A stretch of DNA of 22,814 bases from an uncultured Bacteroidales bacterium. GTDB lineage: Bacteria; Bacteroidota; Bacteroidia; Bacteroidales; UBA932. This document shows positions 8,051 through 16,221 of the stretch, in pieces. The first letter of the stretch is position 1, and each line of letters begins with the position of its first letter. The stretch lies in the NCBI GenBank assembly GCA_934693135.1, contig CAKUVA010000030.1, positions 1 through 22,814 of the forward strand, given 5' to 3'. The translations under genes were made by a program, and so were the position numbers. Below the pieces are notes generated by a model. The model had not been told where the DNA came from, ran no database searches, and was given only the letters and a program-made list of their open reading frames with translations.

Positions 8051-8085
8051 GAAAATTCAGAGTCTCGTACGGGCCCTGAATTTTC
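8051..8085 (+). terminator. 10-bp hairpin between rpoD and argS (weak terminator or attenuator)
   Basis: GAAAATTCAG (8051-8060) pairs perfectly with CTGAATTTTC (8076-8085) around a 15-nt loop. The four T lie inside the 3' arm, and GTGATTATAA follows instead of a T run, so this is not a textbook intrinsic terminator. It occupies most of the 59-nt gap. It could reduce readthrough into argS, or mark an mRNA processing or stability boundary after the sigma factor gene. Confidence 0.55.
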
Positions 8086-8101
8086 GTGATTATAAGAAGT
8101 A

Positions 8102-9898
8102 ATGACAATGACACCAGAATCATTTATACAGAATAAGGCAGCTGAGGCCATAAAAGCTGTTTATGGAGCTGAAGTGGATCCTGCTTCTCTCCAGATACAA
8201 GTTACGAGAAAGGAATTTGAGGGTGATTATACTCTTGTTACATTCCCTCTTCTTCGTATTTCACATTCTTCTCCTGAGAATACTGGAAATTCGATAGGCG
8301 AGTGGTTGAAGACTAATGTTGAGGAAATTGCAGGTTACAACAGTGTAAAAGGTTTCCTCAATATTCTGTTCTCACCTGTTTATTGGACTGAATTATTTTC
8401 AGAAATTTCAGGAAATGCAGAATTTGGGAATCTTCCGAAGACTGGGAAGAATATCATGGTTGAATTCTCTTCACCTAATACCAATAAGCCTCTGCATCTT
8501 GGGCATATCCGTAACAACTTACTTGGCGATTCTGTATCAAGATTGCTGAAAGCGTGCGGAAACAATGTCATGAAGGTTACTCTTGTGAATGACAGAGGTG
8601 TTCATATATGTAAGTCAATGTTGGCATGGCAGAAGAGCTTTGATGGAAAAACACCTGAATCTACAGGCATCAAGGGCGATCACCTTGTTGGTGACTGCTA
8701 TGTGGAATTCAACAATATTTATAAGAAAGAAGTTGATTCTCTGGTTGAAGGAGGAATGAGCAAGGAAGAGGCCGAAAAAGAGGCTCCTTGTTTAAAGGAA
8801 GCGCACGAGATGCTTGTCAAGTGGGAGCAAGGCGATGAGGCTGTACGTGAATTGTGGAAGAAGATGAATGGTTGGGTTATGAAAGGCTTCGATGAGACCT
8901 ATAAAGCTCTCGGGATATCTTTCGATAAGACATACTTCGAATCTGACACATATCTGCTTGGAAAGGAACTCGTACAGAAGGGACTTGATATGGGCGTGTT
9001 CGTGCAAGACCCAGATGGATCAGTCTGGTGTGACTTGACAGCAGACGGACTTGATAGGAAACTTCTTCTGAGAAGCGATGGTACATCTGTATATATGACT
9101 CAGGATCTTGGAACTGCAGAACGAAGATTCTCTGAATATCATCTTGATGAGCATGTGTATGTCGTTGGAAATGAACAGAACTATCATTTTCAAGTGCTTA
9201 AGCTCATATTGAAGAAACTTGGTTTCGCATGGGCAGATGACATCTATCATTTGTCATATGGCATGGTGGAGCTCCCAGAAGGAAAGATGAAATCTCGTGA
9301 GGGAACGGTTGTTGATGCGGATGATTTGATAGAAAAAATGTATGAGGAAGCGAGAGATACATCTCTTGAGTCCGGAAAGCTTGCAGACATGCCTGAAGAT
9401 GAAAAAGACAGACTGTTCCATATGATTGGTCTCGGAGCTCTCAAGTATTTCATCATGAAAGTGGATCCTAAGAAGACAATGCTCTTCAATCCTAAAGAAT
9501 CCATTGATTTCAATGGTAATACAGGGCCGTTCATCCAATATACACATGCACGTATTAAGTCTATTCTGAGAAAGGCTGATGAACAGGGGCTTATACACGA
9601 TGCTTCAGTCTTGAACACCTCTGTTGCTCCGTCAGCAAAGGAAATACGACTTATCAAGATGCTTAATCTTTATCCGGCTAAAGTTGGCGAGGCAGGTGCA
9701 GCATATGCTCCTTCAATTATTGCTAACTATGCTTATGATTTGGCTAAGGAGTTCAATCAGTATTATCATGAGACTAGAATTCTGCAGGAAGAAGATACAA
9801 CTGTCAAAGAATTTAGACTTGTGCTTATTCAGACTGTCGCTTCTGTACTTTCCAAAGCTATGGGACTTCTCGGCATAACATTGCCTGAAAGAATGTAA
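8102..9898 (+). CDS. argS: Arginyl-tRNA synthetase
   Basis: This 598-residue class I aminoacyl-tRNA synthetase charges tRNA-Arg with arginine. The N-terminal additional domain (about 1-110) recognises the tRNA D-loop. The catalytic Rossmann domain carries the HIGH-type signature NKPLHLGHIRNN (H132-H135) and a KMSKS-equivalent EGKMKSREGTVV (K395-R399). A C-terminal DALR anticodon-binding domain includes FIQYTHARIKSI and ends in SKAMGLLGITLPERM, the usual end of the family. Two in-frame ATGs (8102 and 8108) are possible starts; the first is taken. The next gene starts after one base, so ygiQ is almost certainly cotranscribed and probably translationally coupled. Confidence 0.97.
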   Translation: MTMTPESFIQNKAAEAIKAVYGAEVDPASLQIQVTRKEFEGDYTLVTFPLLRISHSSPENTGNSIGEWLKTNVEEIAGYNSVKGFLNILFSPVYWTELFSEISGNAEFGNLPKTGKNIMVEFSSPNTNKPLHLGHIRNNLLGDSVSRLLKACGNNVMKVTLVNDRGVHICKSMLAWQKSFDGKTPESTGIKGDHLVGDCYVEFNNIYKKEVDSLVEGGMSKEEAEKEAPCLKEAHEMLVKWEQGDEAVRELWKKMNGWVMKGFDETYKALGISFDKTYFESDTYLLGKELVQKGLDMGVFVQDPDGSVWCDLTADGLDRKLLLRSDGTSVYMTQDLGTAERRFSEYHLDEHVYVVGNEQNYHFQVLKLILKKLGFAWADDIYHLSYGMVELPEGKMKSREGTVVDADDLIEKMYEEARDTSLESGKLADMPEDEKDRLFHMIGLGALKYFIMKVDPKKTMLFNPKESIDFNGNTGPFIQYTHARIKSILRKADEQGLIHDASVLNTSVAPSAKEIRLIKMLNLYPAKVGEAGAAYAPSIIANYAYDLAKEFNQYYHETRILQEEDTTVKEFRLVLIQTVASVLSKAMGLLGITLPERM

Positions 9899-9899
9899 G

Positions 9900-11630
9900 A
9901 TGTCCGGACAGGAGGCATATATGTTCCCGACTTCTAAAAAGGAAGTCGAAGCGCTTGGATGGGATTACATTGATGTCATACTCTTTAGCGGGGATGCATT
10001 TGTCGATCATCCGTCGTTTGGGTCTGCATGTATAGCGCGTTGGCTTCAGAAATGGGGCTGGCGCGTTGCTGTTGTGCCACAGCCAAACTGGAGGGATGAT
10101 TTGAGAGACTTCAAGAAATTAGGCGCTCCACGTCTGTATTTCGCTGTCAATGCAGGTGCCATGGATTCTATGGTAAATCATTATACTGCATCCAAGCGTC
10201 TCAGACATGACGATGCTTATACTCCAGATGGTAAGTTCGGGCAGAGACCTGATAGGGCCGTTACTGTATATACCAAGATATTGAAGGAATTGTATCCTGA
10301 TATTCCTGTGATTATTGGAGGTGTTGAGGCATCCTTGAGGCGTTTTACGCATTATGACTATTGGAATGATTGCCTTATGCCATCAATCCTTGTTTCAAGT
10401 GGTGCGGACTATATCTGCTATGGAATGGGGGAGAAGCCGATGCTTGAACTTACGAAGGGAATTGAAGCTGGCAGAAGCATGCATGATATGCATAAAATTC
10501 CGCAGATTGCTTTCTATATGAGTGGAGAGCCTAAAATGCGCAAGGGGATGTTTCAATTACATTCATTCGAGGAGTGTAAGAAGGATAAGAGGGCTTTTGC
10601 GGAGAATTTCCATTATATCGAGATGTATGCAAACATGATGCATCCGGATATATTGGTTGAGGGGTATGGTGATGGTTATGTCCAAATTAACCCTCCATAT
10701 CCGCCTGCTACGCAAGAGGAAATGGACTCGTATTGGGATCTTCCTTTCACAAAGAAGCCGCATCCACGATATAAGGGCAAACGTATCCCGGCATATGACA
10801 TGATAAAGTATTCCATCAATACTCATAGAGGCTGTTTTGGTGGTTGTAACTTTTGCACAATCGCTGCTCATCAGGGAAAATTTATTCAATCTCGTTCGGA
10901 AGCATCTATTGTGAAGGAAGTGAAAGGTCTTCTTGATGTTCCAGGATTTGCAGGAAACATATCAGATCTTGGTGCTCCCACAGCAAATATGTATGGAATG
11001 CACGGTAAGAATCAGGAACTTTGCAATGTCTGTAGACGTAAATCGTGCCTTTTCCCTGCCCCATGTCCTAATATGGACCGAAGCCACGAGCGAGTGTTGA
11101 AGATGTATCATAAAGTAATGTCTGTAAAAGGGATACGGCATGCATACATCGGCAGTGGAATCCGTTATGATCTTTTTTTGAACGAAAATGGTTTCGTAGA
11201 CAAGACATCATACCCTTATCTTAAAGAGCTGATATTGGAGCATACTTCCGGCAGACTCAAGGTTGCCCCTGAGCATACTGAAGACAATGTTCTGTATTAT
11301 ATGGGAAAGCCGTCATTTAAGCTATTCTGCCGTTTGCGGAAAGAATTTGACAAGATAACGCATGAAGCTGGTCTGCATACAGGCATTGTACCATATTTCA
11401 TATCTTCTCATCCTGGTTGCAGAATGAGCGATATGGAAAAATTAGCGGCAAATCCTGCATTAAAGGGTATATATATGGACCAGGTGCAAGATTTTACACC
11501 TACTCCGATGACAACCTCTTCAGTTATGTTTTGGTCTGGACTTGATCCACGGACTATGAAACCTGTGTTTACGGAACACGATCCAGAGAAGAAAAAGATG
11601 CAAAAATCATTTTTCTTTAAAAAAAAGTGA
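9900..11630 (+). CDS. ygiQ: YgiQ-family radical SAM protein
   Basis: The 576-residue protein belongs to the YgiQ family. It has an N-terminal B12-binding-like region (about 20-280, including IIGGVEASLRRFTHYDYW) and then a radical SAM core. The core carries the [4Fe-4S]-binding motif CFGGCNFC (C312, C316, C319), preceded by INTHRG. A second cysteine group, CNVCRRKSCLFPAPC, is characteristic of this family. The reaction catalysed is unknown. The protein is shorter than the E. coli member, which exceeds 700 residues. It ends abruptly in a Lys/Phe tail (KSFFFKKK) without the long C-terminal extension; as many Bacteroidota relatives are short, I do not call it truncated. It follows argS by one base. 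Confidence 0.92.
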   Translation: MSGQEAYMFPTSKKEVEALGWDYIDVILFSGDAFVDHPSFGSACIARWLQKWGWRVAVVPQPNWRDDLRDFKKLGAPRLYFAVNAGAMDSMVNHYTASKRLRHDDAYTPDGKFGQRPDRAVTVYTKILKELYPDIPVIIGGVEASLRRFTHYDYWNDCLMPSILVSSGADYICYGMGEKPMLELTKGIEAGRSMHDMHKIPQIAFYMSGEPKMRKGMFQLHSFEECKKDKRAFAENFHYIEMYANMMHPDILVEGYGDGYVQINPPYPPATQEEMDSYWDLPFTKKPHPRYKGKRIPAYDMIKYSINTHRGCFGGCNFCTIAAHQGKFIQSRSEASIVKEVKGLLDVPGFAGNISDLGAPTANMYGMHGKNQELCNVCRRKSCLFPAPCPNMDRSHERVLKMYHKVMSVKGIRHAYIGSGIRYDLFLNENGFVDKTSYPYLKELILEHTSGRLKVAPEHTEDNVLYYMGKPSFKLFCRLRKEFDKITHEAGLHTGIVPYFISSHPGCRMSDMEKLAANPALKGIYMDQVQDFTPTPMTTSSVMFWSGLDPRTMKPVFTEHDPEKKKMQKSFFFKKK

Positions 11631-11669
11631 TTCTGTATATATCAAATCAGAAAAAAAGTCCTATAATTG

Positions 11670-11692
11670 CACCGCGAAATAAAATCGCGGTG
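11670..11692. other. Perfect 8-bp palindromic hairpin between ygiQ and the small acidic gene
   Basis: CACCGCGA (11670-11677) and TCGCGGTG (11685-11692) form a perfect, GC-rich 8-bp stem with a 7-nt A-rich loop. It lies 40 nt after the ygiQ stop and is followed by TTAAATTTT. This may be the operon terminator, although the T run is interrupted. It also sits between a TTG (11667-11669) and a TAAATTTT (11694-11701), which is one base off the -7 consensus. It could therefore be an operator in the promoter of the next gene. Confidence 0.55.
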
Positions 11693-11719
11693 TTAAATTT
11701 TAAAACAACTTTACAATAT

Positions 11720-12082
11720 ATGGCGACAACTCAGAAAAAGAGAGCTGTTGTAAGCTATGAAAACATGTCTAAGGAGCTTGCAGCAGCATTTGCAGAGAAA
11801 TATCCGAAGGGTTTTAGTGATTATCTGCCAGACCTCATAAAATATGACAAGCCGGATGGCACTTGTTTTTATGCAGTTACACTTGAAATTCCAGATGCCA
11901 TCTATCTTGTGAAAATCAAAGTCAAGACGGATGATGCTGATGATATTGAGAGATGGCTCAATGATGGGGATGAAGAGGGAGATAACGGAGGAGAGTCATC
12001 ACCTGAAGAGGGCGGAGATGCTCTTCCTGATGACAATATCTCACAGTATTCATCTGGAGACGATGACTCGTCTGACATGTAG
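11720..12082 (+). CDS. Small acidic conserved protein of unknown function
   Basis: The 120-residue protein begins MATTQKKRAVVSYENMSKEL. Its globular part (about residues 1-75) has alternating hydrophobic strands (CFYAVTLEIPDAIYLVKIKVK), and its last 40 residues are almost entirely Asp, Glu, Ser and Gly. I recall similar short proteins in many Bacteroidales genomes annotated as hypothetical, but I cannot name a domain. There is no signal peptide or membrane segment, so it is probably cytoplasmic. I chose the ATG at 11720 over an in-frame GTG at 11627. The longer version would run through the 11670-11692 hairpin and add 31 residues of non-conserved look. It is probably monocistronic, with a terminator immediately downstream. 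Confidence 0.85.
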   Translation: MATTQKKRAVVSYENMSKELAAAFAEKYPKGFSDYLPDLIKYDKPDGTCFYAVTLEIPDAIYLVKIKVKTDDADDIERWLNDGDEEGDNGGESSPEEGGDALPDDNISQYSSGDDDSSDM

Positions 12083-12107
12083 TCAGTCTAAGCCAATTCT
12101 AAGGGTT

Positions 12108-12147
12108 TTAAAGCCGGTGGCAAATAATTTTGTCTGCCGGTTTTTTT
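12108..12147 (+). terminator. Intrinsic terminator after the small acidic gene
   Basis: CCGGTGG (12114-12120) pairs with CTGCCGG (12134-12140), with two G-T wobbles, across a 13-nt A/T-rich loop. Seven T follow directly (12141-12147). An A run on the 5' side can add outer pairs across a bulge. The position, 30 to 65 nt after the stop codon, is standard. Confidence 0.75.
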
Positions 12148-12163
12148 GTTCGTTGAATTTGTG

Positions 12164-12171
12164 TAAGTTTG
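12164..12171 (+). promoter_or_regulatory. Bacteroidota -7 promoter box for the ClC/tex unit
   Basis: TAAGTTTG matches TAnnTTTG exactly and ends 15 nt before the annotated ATG at 12187. A TTTG at 12145-12148 gives a short spacer of 15 nt, so the -33 element is uncertain. The predicted transcription start at about 12178 leaves under 10 nt of leader. This slightly favours the second in-frame ATG at 12196. Confidence 0.6.
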
Positions 12172-12186
12172 TAAGGGAAAGTTTTT

Positions 12187-13980
12187 ATGCGCTACATGAA
12201 AGTTGACAGAAAATATCGTGTGATGCTGCGAGATATGATGAGGAATTTGCCCGAAAAGCAGAAATTACTCATCCTGTCATTGCTCGTAGGCATTAGCAGC
12301 GGTCTTGCTGCTGTAGTGTTGGAAACACTCGTTCACGGCATTCATAGAGCTCTGACTTCATGGTTCAATGGGATGTTGGATAATTATTTGTATCTGATAT
12401 ATCCTGGTGTCGGAATGTTGCTTTCTCTGCTCATTCTGAGATTTATCGTTAAAGATAGTATCGGCCATGGTGTGACGAAAGTACTTGTTGCAGTCTCTAA
12501 AAACGAGTCTCGTATAAAGCCACATAATATGTGGTCTTCCATCATTACCAGTTCTCTTACTATAGGCTTTGGTGGTTCAGTAGGAGCAGAGGCTCCTATT
12601 GTATATACTGGAGCGGCTATCGGGTCAAACTTCGCCCGATACATGGGAATGTCATATAGGAATATGACGATTCTACTTGGATGTGGTGCTGCAGGTGCTG
12701 TTGCCGGTATATTCAAGGCTCCTTTGGCAGGAGTACTTTTTACATTGGAGATTCTGCTGTTCAATATTTCTATGACATCCATGATGCCATTGCTTTTCTC
12801 TACTGTATCGGCTACCATGGTTTCATATATATTTTTGGGAGACTCTCTTCCATTTGAGTGCACTTTGACGCCGTTTGAACAGAGAAATGTCCCATTCTAT
12901 ATACTGCTCGGATTTTTTTGCGGATTTTGTTCATTATATTTCCTTCGTACTACGCTATGGTTAGAAGATAAGTTAGGCAAGGTAAAGAATCCGTATGTCA
13001 AGTGGGCATTTTGTGCAGCGGGCTTGGGTATGCTTATATTCCTGTTTCCTCCGCTATATGGCGAGGGATATGATGCGCTTTCACCTTTATTGAATGGTCA
13101 GGAGATATCCTATGATGGTGATACGATTCTCGCTTTTATGCTACATAAACCATGGCTTGTGCCTGCGTTTTTTGCATTGATCTTGATTCTCAAGGTATTT
13201 TCCATGACATTGACAAATGCCGGAGGTGGTGTCGGTGGTACTTTCGGACCGACTCTTTTCGTAGGAGCAATGGCTGGTTTCCTGCTTGCAAGAGTGACGA
13301 ATCTTGTTCTTGCAGGAACTGAATTTATTGTACCTGAGCAAAATTTTGTATTGGTAGGTATGGCTGGTTTGATGGCCGGTGTCATGCAGGCACCTATGAC
13401 AGCAATCTTCCTTATCGCTGAGATATCAGGAGGATACGAGCTTTTCATTCCATTGATTATCACCTCATCTATTGCATTCGGAACTATACGGATATTCGAA
13501 AAATATTCAATATATACCAAACGTATTGCCAAATCAGGAGAACTTTTAACGCATGATAGCGATCAAGCTGTGCTAACGTTGCTTAAAGTTACTGATCTCG
13601 TTGAAAAAGACTTTAGTCCTATCCGAATTGATGCGACTCTCGGTGATTTCGTACAGGTAGTTTCAGGTTCTTCACGAAATCTTTTTCCTGTAGTTGATTC
13701 CAAACATCATTTCCAGGGTTATGTCTCATTGGAGGATATAAGGAAAGATATGTTCAGGCATGAACTATATGATAAAATGCATGTGTATAACTACATGAAG
13801 TCAGCACCGGCGTATGTATTTGAAGGGGAGAAAATGGATAGTGTTATGAGTAAATTCGAGAAAACTGATGCGTGGAACTTACCAGTGGTGAAGGCTGATA
13901 GAACATATATAGGATTTGTCTCTAAGTCCAAGATTTTCTCGGCATATAGAAATGAACTTAAAGTGTTGTCACAGGATTAA
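12187..13980 (+). CDS. ClC-family anion channel/transporter with C-terminal CBS pair
   Basis: The 597-residue protein has a ClC membrane domain of about 430 residues and a C-terminal CBS domain pair (about 465-592). CBS pairs often sense adenine nucleotides. The second selectivity region is visible as GGGVGGTFGPTLFVG and the helix-N region as APMTAIFLIAEISGGYE. The first two motifs deviate. The GSGIP-type motif reads SIGHGVTKV, and GREGP reads GAEAP, keeping the gating glutamate (E135). At the internal proton-pathway position APLAGVLFTLEI has Ile where E. coli ClC has E203. Such proteins move chloride or related anions across the inner membrane. Whether this one is a channel or a proton-coupled exchanger cannot be decided here. 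tex starts 11 nt downstream. The start could be 12187 or 12196. Confidence 0.93.
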   Translation: MRYMKVDRKYRVMLRDMMRNLPEKQKLLILSLLVGISSGLAAVVLETLVHGIHRALTSWFNGMLDNYLYLIYPGVGMLLSLLILRFIVKDSIGHGVTKVLVAVSKNESRIKPHNMWSSIITSSLTIGFGGSVGAEAPIVYTGAAIGSNFARYMGMSYRNMTILLGCGAAGAVAGIFKAPLAGVLFTLEILLFNISMTSMMPLLFSTVSATMVSYIFLGDSLPFECTLTPFEQRNVPFYILLGFFCGFCSLYFLRTTLWLEDKLGKVKNPYVKWAFCAAGLGMLIFLFPPLYGEGYDALSPLLNGQEISYDGDTILAFMLHKPWLVPAFFALILILKVFSMTLTNAGGGVGGTFGPTLFVGAMAGFLLARVTNLVLAGTEFIVPEQNFVLVGMAGLMAGVMQAPMTAIFLIAEISGGYELFIPLIITSSIAFGTIRIFEKYSIYTKRIAKSGELLTHDSDQAVLTLLKVTDLVEKDFSPIRIDATLGDFVQVVSGSSRNLFPVVDSKHHFQGYVSLEDIRKDMFRHELYDKMHVYNYMKSAPAYVFEGEKMDSVMSKFEKTDAWNLPVVKADRTYIGFVSKSKIFSAYRNELKVLSQD

Positions 13981-13991
13981 TAACATTCAAG

Positions 13992-16121
13992 ATGAAACAG
14001 ATTTATGTGAAATATATCTCCGGATATCTGCAGGTCAAAGACTGGCAGGTGGAGAACTGCGCGACGTTATTCGAGGAAGGCTGTACGATTCCTTTCATAA
14101 GTCGTTATCGTAAGGAACGTACTGGAGGTCTTGATGATGAACAAGTTGCAGGAATCAAACATTGGACAGATGTTTTTTCAGAGATGGAAAAGCGTAAAGC
14201 CTCGATTCTCGCTACAATCGCTTCGCAGGGAAAGATGACGCCGGAATTGCAGGCCTCAATTGAGGCTTGTGTCAATGCCAATGAGCTTGAGGATTTATAT
14301 CTTCCGTATAGACCTAAACGTAGAACGAGGGCTACTATCGCCAGGGAAGCTGGCCTAGAGCCTCTCGCTGACAAGATGTTTAATGTCAATGTTAGAAATC
14401 TCGATGTTGAAGCTTCCAAGTATGTCAATGACAATATCCCTGATATTTCGGCAGTATTGGCAGGCGCCAGAGATATCATTGCAGAGAGGTTCTCAGAATC
14501 AGCTAAGGTAAGGGAAACATTGAGAGGAATATTCAGGACAAGACGAATTGTTTCAAAAGTTACGAAGGCTAGCAGGGATAGTGATGAAGCTCTCAAGTTT
14601 CAGGGATATTTCGATTATTCAGAGCCTCTTTCGCGAATAGCACCACATCGCCTTTTGGCGATTCTTCGTGGCGAAAAGGAAGGCTGGCTTTCTGTTAAAA
14701 TAGATGCTGATCCTGAGAAATGCGGAAACAAGCTTTATTATGATTTTTGCCAAGAGCATAGGTATCCGTCAGGAGTACTTGCTGAACAGATTAGGATGGC
14801 TATAGATGATGCGTATAAACGTTTGCTGGAGCCGTCTATGACAAATGAAATCCTTGACGAGTTTAAACAGAAGGCTGATAAGGAGTCGGTGACTGTGTTC
14901 GGTGAGAATCTGCGTCAGCTTTTGTTAGCTGCTCCAGTAGGACAAAAAAGGACAATGGCTATCGATCCAGGTTTTAGGAATGGATGCAAGATTGTGTGTC
15001 TTGATGAGAACGGAGAACTTCTCCATCATGAGATTATATATCCGCATCCGCCTAAAAATGAAAAAATTAAGGCTATTGTGTCTGTGTCAGAGATGATTGA
15101 GAGATATGATGTCCAAGCAATAGCTATCGGTAATGGAACGGCCAGTCGTGAAACAGAAGAATTCATAAAACGTGTCCCACTTCCTGATGGATGTAAAGTG
15201 TTTATGGTAAGCGAGGATGGAGCGTCTATATATTCGGCATCGGATGTGGCAAGAGAGGAATTCCCGGATGAGGATGTTACTGTGCGTGGTGCTGTGTCTA
15301 TCGGCAGGCGTCTGATGGATCCTCTTGCTGAGCTGGTCAAGATTGATCCGAAGTCACTTGGAGTGGGGCAGTATCAGTATGATGTCGACCAGAATCTTTT
15401 GAAAGAAAAGTTGGATAACACTGTGGTCATCTGTGTGAATACTGTTGGGGTGAACTTAAATACTGCGAGTCCTTATCTGCTTAGCTATGTGTCAGGCATT
15501 GGTCCTTCATTAGCTGCAAGTATTGTGAAGAAACGATGTGAAAACGGCGGATTCCATTCCCGCAGGGAATTGCTCGAAGTGCCTCGGCTGGGAGCCAAGG
15601 CCTTCGAGCAGTGCGCCGGGTTCCTCCGGATTCCCGGTGCACAGAATCCGTTGGATAACTCAGCTGTACACCCTGAATGTTATCATATAGTAGACAAGAT
15701 GGCTAAAGACCTCGGTGTCTCATCACAAGAACTTGTTGGCAATAAAGAACTATGTTCTAAAATCGATCCGACCAAGTATATCGAAGGTGATTTTGGCCTT
15801 CCTACCATAAACGATATCATTAAGGAACTTGCAAAGCCTGGACTTGACCCTCGTGAAGATGCACAGGAATTCTCATTCGCAGATGACATACATTCTATAG
15901 AAGATCTTCATGAAGGTATGGAAGTTCCTGGTATTGTCACCAATATGACGGCATTCGGTGCTTTCGTGGATATAGGGGTTCATGAAAATGGCCTTATACA
16001 TGTGTCGCAGATGGGGAAGTGTGATGGCAAAGCTCCTCTCAAACTACATCAGCAAGTGATAGTAAAGATTATAGGTGTGGATCTTGGTCGTCATAGGATT
16101 TCGTTAAGGCTGGTGAAATAG
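13992..16121 (+). CDS. tex: Tex-family RNA-binding transcription accessory protein
   Basis: This 709-residue protein has the standard Tex layout. The helical N-terminal domain includes TIPFISRYRKERTGGLD. A YqgF/RNase H-like domain starts near residue 320 (MAIDPGFRNGCK). A tandem helix-hairpin-helix region lies around 490-560 (NTASPYLLSYVSGIGPSLAA, then GGFHSRRELLEVPRLGAKAF). The C-terminal S1 RNA-binding domain covers about 640-708 (GIVTNMTAFGAFVDIGVHENGLIHVSQ). Tex binds nucleic acids and is associated with transcription and RNA metabolism. The coding sequence is complete. A 120-nt stretch at 15541-15660, encoding part of the helix-hairpin-helix region, is about 60% GC, clearly richer than its flanks. 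The gene follows the ClC gene by 11 nt and is probably cotranscribed with it. Confidence 0.96.
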   Translation: MKQIYVKYISGYLQVKDWQVENCATLFEEGCTIPFISRYRKERTGGLDDEQVAGIKHWTDVFSEMEKRKASILATIASQGKMTPELQASIEACVNANELEDLYLPYRPKRRTRATIAREAGLEPLADKMFNVNVRNLDVEASKYVNDNIPDISAVLAGARDIIAERFSESAKVRETLRGIFRTRRIVSKVTKASRDSDEALKFQGYFDYSEPLSRIAPHRLLAILRGEKEGWLSVKIDADPEKCGNKLYYDFCQEHRYPSGVLAEQIRMAIDDAYKRLLEPSMTNEILDEFKQKADKESVTVFGENLRQLLLAAPVGQKRTMAIDPGFRNGCKIVCLDENGELLHHEIIYPHPPKNEKIKAIVSVSEMIERYDVQAIAIGNGTASRETEEFIKRVPLPDGCKVFMVSEDGASIYSASDVAREEFPDEDVTVRGAVSIGRRLMDPLAELVKIDPKSLGVGQYQYDVDQNLLKEKLDNTVVICVNTVGVNLNTASPYLLSYVSGIGPSLAASIVKKRCENGGFHSRRELLEVPRLGAKAFEQCAGFLRIPGAQNPLDNSAVHPECYHIVDKMAKDLGVSSQELVGNKELCSKIDPTKYIEGDFGLPTINDIIKELAKPGLDPREDAQEFSFADDIHSIEDLHEGMEVPGIVTNMTAFGAFVDIGVHENGLIHVSQMGKCDGKAPLKLHQQVIVKIIGVDLGRHRISLRLVK

Positions 16122-16145
16122 ATTCTCACAGAATTTAACATTTTT
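16121..16145 (+). terminator. Weak terminator-like hairpin after tex
   Basis: GATTCT and AGAATT form a 6-bp stem (one G-T pair) with a 3-nt loop at 16121-16135, starting on the last base of the tex stop codon. A T-rich stretch follows at 16141-16148, after a gap of a few bases. The stem is A/T-rich and the spacing to the T run is loose, so termination may be partial. Confidence 0.35.
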
Positions 16146-16189
16146 CTTGTAATATCTATCAGTTTGTTTCTTTTTTTCGTGAATTATAT

Positions 16190-16197
16190 TACATTTG
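16190..16197 (+). promoter_or_regulatory. Bacteroidota -7 promoter box for the EamA gene
   Basis: TACATTTG is an exact TAnnTTTG match ending 24 nt before the ATG at 16222. Candidate -33 elements are TTTG at 16163-16166 (23-nt spacer) and TTTC at 16167-16170 (19-nt spacer) in the T-rich stretch upstream. This suggests that the exporter gene is transcribed on its own. Confidence 0.65.
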
Positions 16198-16221
16198 TAA
16201 CCGAAAAAGAGAAATAGTCAG

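Noticed and set aside
9900..11630. YgiQ-family protein considered as truncated by its Lys/Phe-rich end.
   Set aside because: The radical SAM core, both cysteine groups and the segment after them are intact, and the hairpin follows the stop at a normal distance. Bacteroidota relatives are often shorter than the E. coli protein.
11627..11719. Longer version of the small acidic protein starting at GTG 11627, overlapping the ygiQ stop as GTGA.
   Set aside because: The added 31 residues run through the 11670-11692 hairpin and look unlike coding sequence. The ATG at 11720 gives the start (MATTQKKRAVVSYENM) that I recall from related proteins.
12384..12863. Open minus-strand frame of 159 codons inside the ClC gene.
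   Set aside because: It is antisense to conserved ClC motifs and has no supporting signals; it is a shadow of the real gene's codon use.
14105..14596. Open minus-strand frame of 163 codons inside tex, rich in Ser and Leu.
   Set aside because: A Ser/Leu-rich composition is the usual product of reading the complement of a coding strand; no motif or start signal is present.
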